64,000 nucleotides of DNA from Marinomonas alcarazii (GTDB taxonomy: Bacteria > Pseudomonadota > Gammaproteobacteria > Pseudomonadales > Marinomonadaceae), in the NCBI RefSeq assembly GCF_003208215.1, contig NZ_QKLW01000001.1, positions 496,001 to 560,000 on the forward strand. Direction: 5' to 3'. Below the pieces are notes generated by a model, which saw only the letters and a program-made list of their open reading frames with translations, did not search any database and was not told the origin of the DNA. This document shows positions 9,188 to 15,838 of the stretch, piece by piece; the first letter of the stretch is position 1, and every line of letters starts with the position of its first letter. Made by a program: the position numbers and the translations under genes.

Positions 9188-9222
9188 AAAAAAAAGCCCT
9201 GATCAATGATCAGGGCTTTTTT
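9188..9222. terminator. Intrinsic terminator of the ancestral host tRNA-Leu gene
   Basis: A 14-bp hairpin (AAAAAGCCCTGATC, loop AAT) with A and T runs on both sides lies five bases beyond the CCA end of the tRNA-Leu 3' half on the minus strand. It would have ended transcription of the intact host tRNA gene and may also serve the opposite strand. Confidence 0.8.
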
Positions 9223-9226
9223 ATGT

Positions 9227-9279
9227 TGGTACCAGTAGGCGGACTCGAACCGCCACACCCGAAGGCAACGGATTTTGAA
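9227..9279 (-). pseudogene. 3' half of split host tRNA-Leu(CAA)
   Basis: Read on the minus strand this is the anticodon loop, 3' anticodon stem (UCCGU), variable arm, a perfect T stem (GGCGG with CCGCC around UUCGAGU), 3' acceptor strand UACUGGU and encoded ACCA. It has no 5' half next to it; the sequence beyond the anticodon loop is the mobile element. The missing 5' half is at 16293-16333: joined at the shared 9-bp core the two give a complete leucine tRNA with acceptor GCCAGUG/UACUGGU and anticodon stem ACGGA/UCCGU. In the integrated state it cannot make a tRNA. Confidence 0.9.
9271..9279. repeat. Left attachment core (attL)
   Basis: GATTTTGAA, identical to 16293-16301. On the tRNA strand it reads TTCAAAATC, covering the anticodon loop and the first stem bases. 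The flanking bases differ: CG on the host side here, and CTTAT on the element side. Confidence 0.8.
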
Positions 9280-9339
9280 CTTATACTGGCTTTACAAAAA
9301 CCCTTGAAAATCATAATCTTATAGCTGATTATAAAGTTG

Positions 9340-9361
9340 CTATGCAACTTTCTATGCAACT
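9340..9361. repeat. Left arm-type repeats, candidate integrase binding sites
   Basis: CTATGCAACT occurs twice, at 9340-9349 and 9352-9361, starts 12 bp apart; the first copy also closes an 8-bp inverted repeat (AAAGTTGC/GCAACTTT). Near-identical TATACAAC repeats lie at the other end (16199-16219). Paired short repeats near both att cores are the usual layout of tyrosine-recombinase arm sites. They also sit just before the integrase start, so binding could autoregulate it. Confidence 0.55.
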
Positions 9362-9382
9362 ATTGAGATAAGAGATTGCCAT

Positions 9383-10726
9383 ATGTTACCAAAATACGAG
9401 CGTTTAGCGAAGAATTTAGCGATTTATCGACTTAAAAATTCTAAAAATTTCTATGCCCGTATTCGTGTTAACGGGGTAGAGATAAAGCGAAGTTTGAAAG
9501 TTGCTGATGAAGATGAAGCAAAATTTCGAGCTTGGGAGCTTCGATCAGAGCTTGAAAATCGAAACAAGCAGGGTTTAGCTATTTTAGCAAATAAGAAAAT
9601 ATATGTTGAAGATATTATAAATAATGTAATTATTCAGTTAGATACTAAAAAAACACAACTACAAATCTATAAAGACTATAAAACAGTCTTTTCAAATTTC
9701 ATTATTCCTTTTTTTAAAAACGTCGAAATTATTGATTTTACAACTAAAAAAATTAGAGATTATTTTGATAGTCAAGAATTATCTGTTACGAGAAAAAACA
9801 TTAATAAAACTTGTTTTAAAATGATACTTGAATATTTAGAAGAAGAAAAAATAATTAAGAAAAATGATATTCCTATAATTCCTAAGGTAAAATCTTTTAA
9901 AGTTGAGGCAAGAGACGCTTTTAATGATGAAGATTTAAAGATTATTTTAGAGTATCTACCAAACTTTCACGAAATAGAAAAAAATGGACGAAAAGCTAAT
10001 TTTAAGACCGTTGAATATAGAAAAATATTAAATGAATACTTTATTATTTTGTTAGAAACGGGACTAAGGACGGGCGAAGAATTTATAAATTTGCGATTTA
10101 ACGATATAAAAAAGAAAAAACATTCATATTATAAAGATGATTTATTAATTGAAAATGATAATTATCTTGTAAAAATAACGAAAGGCAAGACTAAAAAATA
10201 TTCAAACGGTCGTGTTATTGCTTTAAGCTCAAAAGCAATAAATGCAATAGTTAATATTGCGAAAATCACCCAACAAGATAAAAACATCACAACTGAAAAT
10301 TTTATATATAGTAATAAGTTAATTCTAGAAACTTCTTTTAATAAAATCGCAGAATTTAGCGATATTTTTAAACAATTCACAGATTATTTAAAAGAAAGTA
10401 ATTTAATAAATACTCATTATACTTTATATAGTTGTCGTCATACATTCATTACTAAAAGATTAACGCAAGGCGTAGATATTTATCTAATTGCGAAATATGT
10501 TGGTAGTTCCGTTGAAATGATTGAAAAGTATTATGATAGTTATAAATTATCACAGCAAGTGCATATAGATAGTTTAACAAATTTTAATCGTGATGAATTA
10601 GAGCTAAAAGCGATTCTTAATAATATCTCGTATACTGATTATGATGATATTCCGCCCGATCCTACAGAAGCTGATCTTAAAAAGTTCCATAGAGATGCGG
10701 AAGAGTTTTTTAAAAATAATCAATGA
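9383..10726 (+). CDS. int: Tyrosine recombinase (integrase) of the element
   Basis: A 447-residue site-specific recombinase. Residues 1-65 resemble an arm-binding domain (YARIRVNGVEIKRSLK), about 75-165 the SAM-like core-binding domain, and about 175-395 the catalytic domain. The visible catalytic set is R229 (ETGLRTGEE), a beta-strand lysine in TKGKTKK (about 267-271), R352 and H353 in SCRHTF, and Y383 or Y384 in EKYYDS. The usual GHS motif is GSS here (about 374-376), so the last His/Trp ligand is not conserved. It is the first gene inside the left junction and must have cut the anticodon loop of tRNA-Leu. Its codons are AT-rich, unlike the host. Confidence 0.92.
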   Translation: MLPKYERLAKNLAIYRLKNSKNFYARIRVNGVEIKRSLKVADEDEAKFRAWELRSELENRNKQGLAILANKKIYVEDIINNVIIQLDTKKTQLQIYKDYKTVFSNFIIPFFKNVEIIDFTTKKIRDYFDSQELSVTRKNINKTCFKMILEYLEEEKIIKKNDIPIIPKVKSFKVEARDAFNDEDLKIILEYLPNFHEIEKNGRKANFKTVEYRKILNEYFIILLETGLRTGEEFINLRFNDIKKKKHSYYKDDLLIENDNYLVKITKGKTKKYSNGRVIALSSKAINAIVNIAKITQQDKNITTENFIYSNKLILETSFNKIAEFSDIFKQFTDYLKESNLINTHYTLYSCRHTFITKRLTQGVDIYLIAKYVGSSVEMIEKYYDSYKLSQQVHIDSLTNFNRDELELKAILNNISYTDYDDIPPDPTEADLKKFHRDAEEFFKNNQ

Positions 10727-10746
10727 ATTAAAACTCAATTTTTATT

Positions 10747-11232
10747 ATGAAAAAATATGAAATAATCAAAGAACTAAGTGAAATAAAAAAACGAAAGAGT
10801 GGTTGGACTTATATTTTAATTTCCAAGGATAAAAAATATATGAAAATAGGGAAAACTAATTCTGACTTATGTAGAAGAATAAAAAATATAAATTCTGATA
10901 TAAATTATAAAGAATATAATTTTTCTTTTTTTATGGCGGTTAATTCGTCTAAACTAGAATTGTTATTTTTGACTTATTTTTCTCAATACAGAGCTTGTTA
11001 TCGTTGGAGTGATGGGAAAAACTCATTCACAGGTTTAAATCAAAAAGATTTAAGAGAAAAGGCAAGAAAAAAAGCAAATGAAATTTATAGCTCACCAACT
11101 TATCAAGAGATAAATAAAATATTATATGAGCATTCACAAATAACAAGATTAGAACTTTTTAAAATTCCACCGAGAAAAATAGCTTATAAATTAGATGCTA
11201 TTATTAATGATTTGATTAATAATTTAAAATAA
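10747..11232 (+). CDS. GIY-YIG / T5orf172-like domain protein
   Basis: A 161-residue protein whose first 100 residues fit the GIY-YIG nuclease fold as seen in T5orf172-type domains: GWTYILI (GIY position, residues 19-25), YMKIGKT (YIG position, about 31-37), then the arginine pair in LCRRIKNIN and a metal-binding candidate glutamate in SSKLELLFL. It starts 20 bases after the integrase stop and is probably cotranscribed. It could be a nuclease of the element; GIY-YIG enzymes are also common homing endonucleases of group I introns, but this gene is about 4.6 kb from the intron and not inside it. Its substrate is unknown. Confidence 0.65.
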   Translation: MKKYEIIKELSEIKKRKSGWTYILISKDKKYMKIGKTNSDLCRRIKNINSDINYKEYNFSFFMAVNSSKLELLFLTYFSQYRACYRWSDGKNSFTGLNQKDLREKARKKANEIYSSPTYQEINKILYEHSQITRLELFKIPPRKIAYKLDAIINDLINNLK

Positions 11233-11394
11233 ATACATTTCAACCAGAAAAGGCCGCTTGCGGTCATTCTCTTTCTTCTATCATATATTATATGTATATC
11301 CTTATTTGTGATTAATATAGATATTTATAATCTATATTTTCAACTTCTCAAACAATTTGACAGATCAATCTAATATGCTAAATGTATTATATTG

Positions 11395-11520
11395 CAAGTA
11401 GAAAGTTGGGTTCCCCAACTTAACTTGATTTTCTCCGAAAATATGAAATTTAATAAATTAAATTTGAGAGATAGATATAAAATAAACAGCATAATTTTCC
11501 GCGTTGCACTTGGATAAATT
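11395..11520. other. Candidate oriT / mob control region
   Basis: The 310-bp gap 11233-11542 ahead of mobC holds no gene. It contains a perfect 8-bp inverted repeat with a 3-base loop (AAGTTGGG/CCCAACTT, 11403-11421) in an AT-rich setting and a lone GC-richer stretch CCGCGTTGCACTTGG around 11499-11513. Position directly upstream of mobC-mobA and the hairpin-plus-conserved-stretch layout are typical of origins of transfer. I cannot match a known nic sequence, so this is a location guess. Confidence 0.35.
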
Positions 11521-11542
11521 ATAAACAAAAAAGGAATTGTAA

Positions 11543-11911
11543 ATGGAAAACAAAAGTAAAAACAATAGAAGAAAAAGCATTCACATAAGATTAGATGATT
11601 CAACTTTCGAATTGTTAAACGAGCAAAAAAGAAACTCAGGTTTTAAAAACTGGGAAGCTTTGATAATTCATTATATGAATAATGGAAAAGGCTTTAAAAG
11701 TGTTTATGTTGATAAAGATGGACATTCTTTAAAAGTATTAAATCACCTTATTAAGTATGGAAACAATCTTAATCAATTAGCTAAAATAGCAAATGAAAAA
11801 AAATCACTGAATGATGATGATATAAAGAAAATAAAAGATTTTCTTCATCAAGGTATTAAAGCTAAAAATTATTTCACAAAACACGTAAAGCAAGCGGGAA
11901 GGGGGAAATAA
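11543..11911 (+). CDS. mobC: MobC-like relaxosome accessory protein
   Basis: A 122-residue basic protein. The start (KSIHIRLDDSTFELLNEQKRNSG) looks like a ribbon-helix-helix DNA-binding unit, and the C-terminal half holds YGNNLNQLAKIAN, the hallmark (G-x-NLNQ-xA-xxxN) of MobC proteins. MobC binds oriT and opens DNA near the nick so that the relaxase can cut. AAAAGGA lies about eight bases before the ATG. Its stop codon overlaps the relaxase start by one base (TAATG), so translation is coupled. Confidence 0.82.
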   Translation: MENKSKNNRRKSIHIRLDDSTFELLNEQKRNSGFKNWEALIIHYMNNGKGFKSVYVDKDGHSLKVLNHLIKYGNNLNQLAKIANEKKSLNDDDIKKIKDFLHQGIKAKNYFTKHVKQAGRGK

Positions 11912-13905
11912 TGGCTATTTTCTCACTAAAACACGAAGCTACAACGATTAAGCAATTAAAAAAAGTTGTCAAATATAACAGCAATAACAAGCTAGGATTA
12001 AACAATTCTAATAATCCTAGATTGATTTCTGTTAGTTCTAATTGCGGTTATTGCTCAAATATAAATGATCAAAACGACTATAACCAGCTCGTAGATAACT
12101 TTATATTGTCAGTTGATGCTAATTCACAACTATCTAAAAATTCTCGCCAAAAATATCTATACGAGCATTCTATAATATCTTTTTCTAATGAAGATGATGA
12201 AAAGTTAGGTATGACCAACGCTTTAAAATTAGCTATAAAAACAGCTAAAAAATACGATCCTAATTTTGAAAAAACGCCATATATGATCTGGCCGCAGGTC
12301 GATAGTGGAAAGCTTCACTTTCACCTTGTGCGAGGTTATCACGACGAAATGGGCAACTACCATAGACAGAGTAATTCAGGGCTTAAAAGACAGGCAGCAG
12401 TTCAAAAAATCGAAAAAGATTATAAATTAACTTTAACGGGAAAAAATAATCCAGAAAATTACATATGGAAAATAGACGCTAACAATAAAAAAAAGAAAAT
12501 ATATGTTGCAAATTTAAGTGATGATCATAAAAAAATAGCTAAAAATAAATCAATTGATTATGATTTGAAAATTGACGAATTGGGCAATATTAAATATTCT
12601 TTGAAAACAAAAGAAAATAAATTAATTTCAGATATAAATAAGAATAAAGATATTCATAGAGAAAATAAAAAAATAGTTAATAATAAAATAAATGTAATCT
12701 ATGGAAAAATTACAGAATTAGAAAAGCCTATTAAATACAGTGTTTTTCAAATTTTTAAAAACTGGTTTACTGATCAAGTAAAAATTGACAAAGAATATAA
12801 GCAAAGCTTAATGAATGAGAATAAAAATGAAGTTTCAAAGCTTCAGGGTAAAATAGAAAACGACAGGGATAAAAGAAAAGATATTCATTACAATTTAATT
12901 GATAAAAAATTAATCAATGAGAAAGAAATTAATATCGTTAATAATAAAAAAAGACATATTTTAAATAAAAAAGATGATCTTTTAAATGATGATGATATTT
13001 TCTCAAATCTTAAAAACACTGTTAATAATGCTTATAGGAATTCTAAAAGTACAAAAGAATTTATTGATATACTAAATGATAATAAGATAGAAATTTATGT
13101 AAATAAAAGAGATAACGGAACAGGAGGAATAACATTCACATCATTAGATTATGATATTTCTCTTGCTGGCGGAAAAATTAACTCATATTTGACTTATGGC
13201 AAGATTAAAAAAAATGATGCTGACTTGTTCGAATACTTAAACAATAGAAGTTTTAAAAATGGTGAAAAATTAAGTATTGGTAATGATTTTAATGTCAAAG
13301 ATTTAAACTATAATTATAAGCAAGTTAGAAACACTGATGGTTCTTTATCGATTTTTTACAACAAAAAAGATGAATTAAAAAGACCAAATAATTTTAATTT
13401 AAAGATAAGTGAAGATAAAAAAACTATCTCATTAAGCCCAAATTCTAATACTTTTGATTTAGAATTGACTTATAAAATAGCAAAAGAAAACGGCTGGAAG
13501 GGTGCAAGTTCACAAAATAAAGAACTTACTTTAAATTCTATGAGAATATCATTTAAAAATAACAAAGATGATTTATTCTTTTTTCAATTAGAAAATTCTT
13601 TAATCTCTCTGGATGATGTCAAAAGTGTTGTTTTAAACGAAAAAATGAGTAATTCAAACTTGATCAATCTGTATGATAATAAATTAACAAACAATAGTAT
13701 TGATGAGCAAAGACAATTTGTATTATCAAATTTAGATAAAAGATATAATGTTAATTATGTTAAGCAAGAATTAAATAAAGATAGATCATTAAAAAGTATA
13801 TTAAATGACAAAGACGACTTAATAAGACTTAAAATAGATCATAAGAATGATTTAAATAATAATGTGAGAATTGAAAATTCAAATAAAAAACGTTATAAGT
13901 TTTAA
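11911..13905 (+). CDS. mobA: MobA/VirD2-like relaxase
   Basis: A 664-residue mobilisation protein. The relaxase domain fills about residues 1-190: H86 in YEHSIISF and the metal-binding H136-x-H138 in LHFHLVRGYHDEMGNYHRQ are the conserved relaxase histidine motifs. The nucleophilic tyrosine should be near the N terminus (Y22 is the first candidate; unproven). The rest is lysine/asparagine-rich, low in GC and partly coiled-coil; I see no helicase or primase motif. It would nick oriT and lead the strand into a recipient using another element's secretion system. It ends in a 4-base overlap with the convergent gene at 13902. Confidence 0.85.
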   Translation: MAIFSLKHEATTIKQLKKVVKYNSNNKLGLNNSNNPRLISVSSNCGYCSNINDQNDYNQLVDNFILSVDANSQLSKNSRQKYLYEHSIISFSNEDDEKLGMTNALKLAIKTAKKYDPNFEKTPYMIWPQVDSGKLHFHLVRGYHDEMGNYHRQSNSGLKRQAAVQKIEKDYKLTLTGKNNPENYIWKIDANNKKKKIYVANLSDDHKKIAKNKSIDYDLKIDELGNIKYSLKTKENKLISDINKNKDIHRENKKIVNNKINVIYGKITELEKPIKYSVFQIFKNWFTDQVKIDKEYKQSLMNENKNEVSKLQGKIENDRDKRKDIHYNLIDKKLINEKEINIVNNKKRHILNKKDDLLNDDDIFSNLKNTVNNAYRNSKSTKEFIDILNDNKIEIYVNKRDNGTGGITFTSLDYDISLAGGKINSYLTYGKIKKNDADLFEYLNNRSFKNGEKLSIGNDFNVKDLNYNYKQVRNTDGSLSIFYNKKDELKRPNNFNLKISEDKKTISLSPNSNTFDLELTYKIAKENGWKGASSQNKELTLNSMRISFKNNKDDLFFFQLENSLISLDDVKSVVLNEKMSNSNLINLYDNKLTNNSIDEQRQFVLSNLDKRYNVNYVKQELNKDRSLKSILNDKDDLIRLKIDHKNDLNNNVRIENSNKKRYKF

Positions 13906-14534
13906 TAGTAAAACTTATAGTGTTCTTCTAAAACTGGGGAATTTTTATTTTTGGGATATTTATATTCGACATCTACATTTAAGCTTTTAAAAGCTTGTTT
14001 AATTTTGAATATTCTTCTGTCTCTTCGCTCAATTTTATACAGGTCTAAAACTTTAAATAAATAATTTACGTCTAAATAGCCACTTGGTTTCATCGCTAAA
14101 ATCATCGCTAATTTAGTTGTTCTTATATCCTTTATACTTTTCAATGTTTTTAGTTCTAATTTATTAAAACCGCTTTTTTCCATAGTTTTTATATATAAAT
14201 CAGTAAAAGTAAAACTTATGGTTTTATTTTCTAAATCATAATCAATAAAATCGAAAAATTTTGACATTGTTATTTCATTAGTTCTTAAAAACTTTTCGAT
14301 ATAAATAAAACTTAAAGTAGCTCTACATAAATAACTATCACTTGCAAAAAAGTTTTTTAATGAAAAAGTCAAATAGTTTTCATTTGTTTTGTTATTCTTA
14401 TAAATCATCGTTGCGTTTGATAAGATCGCAACAAATAGTTTAATGTCGTGATTTTGTTTAAAATCAAATAATTCATAATGTAGTTTGTTTTCTCTGTTCA
14501 TTAATTCTCTCGCTATTGTAAAGTATTGGATCAT
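13902..14534 (-). CDS. Candidate replication initiator (Rep_3-like)
   Basis: A 210-residue protein I cannot name with certainty. It is leftward, convergent with the relaxase, and its upstream region holds five iteron-like repeats. The pattern fits a two-winged-helix plasmid initiator: an N-terminal part with a beta strand and helix (YLTFSLKNFFASDSYLC), a central ISFTFTDLYIKTME strand-helix, then KDIRTTKLAMILAM, GYLDVNYLFKVLDL and RDRRIFKIKQAFKSLN resembling the second winged helix of RepE/Pi-type proteins. AAGGA lies about nine bases before the ATG. The role is inferred from context and pattern; an element-specific regulator is the alternative. Confidence 0.5.
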   Translation of the reverse strand: MIQYFTIARELMNRENKLHYELFDFKQNHDIKLFVAILSNATMIYKNNKTNENYLTFSLKNFFASDSYLCRATLSFIYIEKFLRTNEITMSKFFDFIDYDLENKTISFTFTDLYIKTMEKSGFNKLELKTLKSIKDIRTTKLAMILAMKPSGYLDVNYLFKVLDLYKIERRDRRIFKIKQAFKSLNVDVEYKYPKNKNSPVLEEHYKFYY

Positions 14535-14604
14535 TTTTTATATTCCTTAATGTATAATTTTTAAAATTAAACTGTGAAGAAATACATTTTTAAAAATTTA
14601 ATCA

Positions 14605-14703
14605 TTGACTTTATAACAATTAAATGTATATTAATTTATATCTTCTTGGCGGAAGTTTAATTTTTTAAAAGTCGCATTTATTAATTTGAATGCGACTTTT
14701 TTT
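14605..14703 (+). ncRNA. Candidate antisense (countertranscribed) RNA upstream of rep
   Basis: A promoter-like pair, TTGACT (14605-14610) and TATATT (14627-14632) with 16-base spacing, is followed by about 65 bases ending in a strong terminator: a 12-bp hairpin AAAAGTCGCATT/AATGCGACTTTT (14667-14700) and T-run. The short transcript would run opposite to the rep leader. Its 5' part forms a small hairpin, CUUC-UUGGCG-GAAG (14642-14655), whose loop has the YUNR U-turn motif used for kissing by plasmid copy-control RNAs. The stem is only 4 bp. I see no open reading frame in it. Confidence 0.42.
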
Positions 14704-14769
14704 GTTAATAATTTCAATTAATCATATTTTTTTAAATTGTCAAATTATGTATTGAAGTGTTGGGTCAAA

Positions 14770-14890
14770 AAGCTTAATTGTGGTGTGTGTGATTGAAAGT
14801 GAAAGCTTAATTGTGGTGTGTGCAAAGTAAAATAGTGGTGGATGAAGAAGTAAAATAATGGTGGATGAAGATGTAAAATAATGGTGTCCT
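14770..14890. repeat. Five iteron-like direct repeats, candidate replication origin
   Basis: A 20-bp unit recurs at 14770, 14803, 14825, 14848 and 14871. The first two copies are identical (AAGCTTAATTGTGGTGTGTG), the next two read AAGTAAAATARTGGTGGATG, and the last is degenerate at its end. Spacings are 33, 22, 23 and 23 bp, about three or two helical turns, so all copies face the same side of DNA, as in Rep-binding iterons. AT-rich sequence with a short inverted repeat (ACTAAT-GTAA-ATTAGT) follows. The rest of the gap 14891-15197 shows only AT-rich sequence and no gene. Confidence 0.65.
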
Positions 14891-15166
14891 AATAATATAG
14901 ATTACTAACTAATGTAAATTAGTAACTAATTTAGAATCTTTAATATAGATAAAAAGTACTTAGATTTTCTTTCTTTTATTTTTCGCAAAAAGACGCAAAA
15001 AACAAAAGCAAGACTTATTAAGTGCATAAAGAGATATGCCGCGCGCGGCTTTTCTGGAAGTGCCAAAGATTGAAAGTGATGATTATATAAAGAGTTTAAA
15101 CGATGTTTTAAGCGTGTTTTGCAATTCTTTGATGTGAATGGTTAAGATATTAAAGAGATATGCCAC

Positions 15167-15187
15167 AAAAGCCCCATAAAGGGGCTT
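15167..15187 (-). terminator. Weak terminator after the small secreted-protein gene
   Basis: GCCCC and GGGGC around ATAAA, with TTTT following on the minus strand, ten bases beyond the stop codon of the gene at 15198. It resembles the hairpin at 15804-15836. Confidence 0.5.
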
Positions 15188-15197
15188 GAAGAGTGTT

Positions 15198-15497
15198 TTA
15201 TATACTAGAATTCATTGCTAACGATAATTTCAAGTCAATTCCAGCTCCTATTTGAATAGTGCAGTAAGTATATACTCTTGTCATTGCTTTAAGTTGTTCA
15301 TCTGATGACATGAGATCAAATTCTAATTCTTTTTGAGAAAAAATTAAGCTCTGATGGAATACATTCATAAAATTTTGATTGAAAGATCGATCTGATAAGA
15401 CTTTTCTATATTCATCTGTATACTCACTGCATCTATCAAGTGCGAAAGAATTTAAGCTAAATACTGAAATTAGAGTTGTTAATAATATTTTTTTCAT
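15198..15497 (-). CDS. Small secreted protein of unknown function
   Basis: A 99-residue protein starting MKKILLTTLISVFSLNSFA, a clear Sec signal peptide with cleavage likely after SFA (about residue 19). The start at 15497 is preferred to an in-frame ATG 42 bases upstream because AGGAG lies nine bases before it. The mature part of about 80 residues is helical-looking and has two cysteines (RCSEY near its N terminus and YTYCTI), which could pair in the periplasm. I recognise no family. As element cargo it could be an exclusion or periplasmic fitness factor; that is a guess. Confidence 0.6.
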   Translation of the reverse strand: MKKILLTTLISVFSLNSFALDRCSEYTDEYRKVLSDRSFNQNFMNVFHQSLIFSQKELEFDLMSSDEQLKAMTRVYTYCTIQIGAGIDLKLSLAMNSSI

Positions 15498-15803
15498 TTT
15501 TTGATAATCTCCTATATATATCAATATATATAAAAGCATTATCTTACATTAAGTCAATATATAAGCTTTCAATATTGACAACTTGAAAAAAATATAAATA
15601 AAATAGGCGTATAAAAACTAACTGAGTGATATGAATCTTGAATTACCAATATGTTAGTAGTATTTGGTATAAAGGGATTCTAAATCGTTATATTTTATTG
15701 TTCATTTCGATTTTATTATAATTCTGTGTTGAATTTTCTGCTTTATATATAATTTACTTTTGGCTTCTAAGGTAAGTTATATTATAAAAATTGATATATT
15801 TGA

Positions 15804-15836
15804 TAAAAAAAAGCCCCTATAAAGGGGCATTTTTTT
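15804..15836 (-). terminator. Terminator of the element tRNA-Leu gene
   Basis: GCCCC/GGGGC hairpin followed by eight T on the minus strand, directly after the CCA end of the intron-containing tRNA (15839). The gap 15498-15838 upstream of it holds nothing else that I can see. Confidence 0.8.
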
Positions 15837-15838
15837 AA

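Noticed and set aside
9227-9279. The 9227-9279 tRNA piece as a functional tRNA gene
   Set aside because: No 5' half is adjacent; the sequence before it on the minus strand is element DNA leading to the integrase start.
11248-11270. Terminator after the GIY-YIG gene (CCGC-TT-GCGG)
   Set aside because: The stem is only four or five pairs with a two-base loop and no proper T-run on the plus strand.
14770-14890. CRISPR array
   Set aside because: Repeats are 20 bp with only 2-13 bases between, degenerate, and no cas gene is present; iterons fit better.
15028-15166. Direct repeat AAAGAGATATGCC around 15,030 and 15,152
   Set aside because: Only two copies of 13 bp in AT-rich DNA with no other structure; not enough to call a site.
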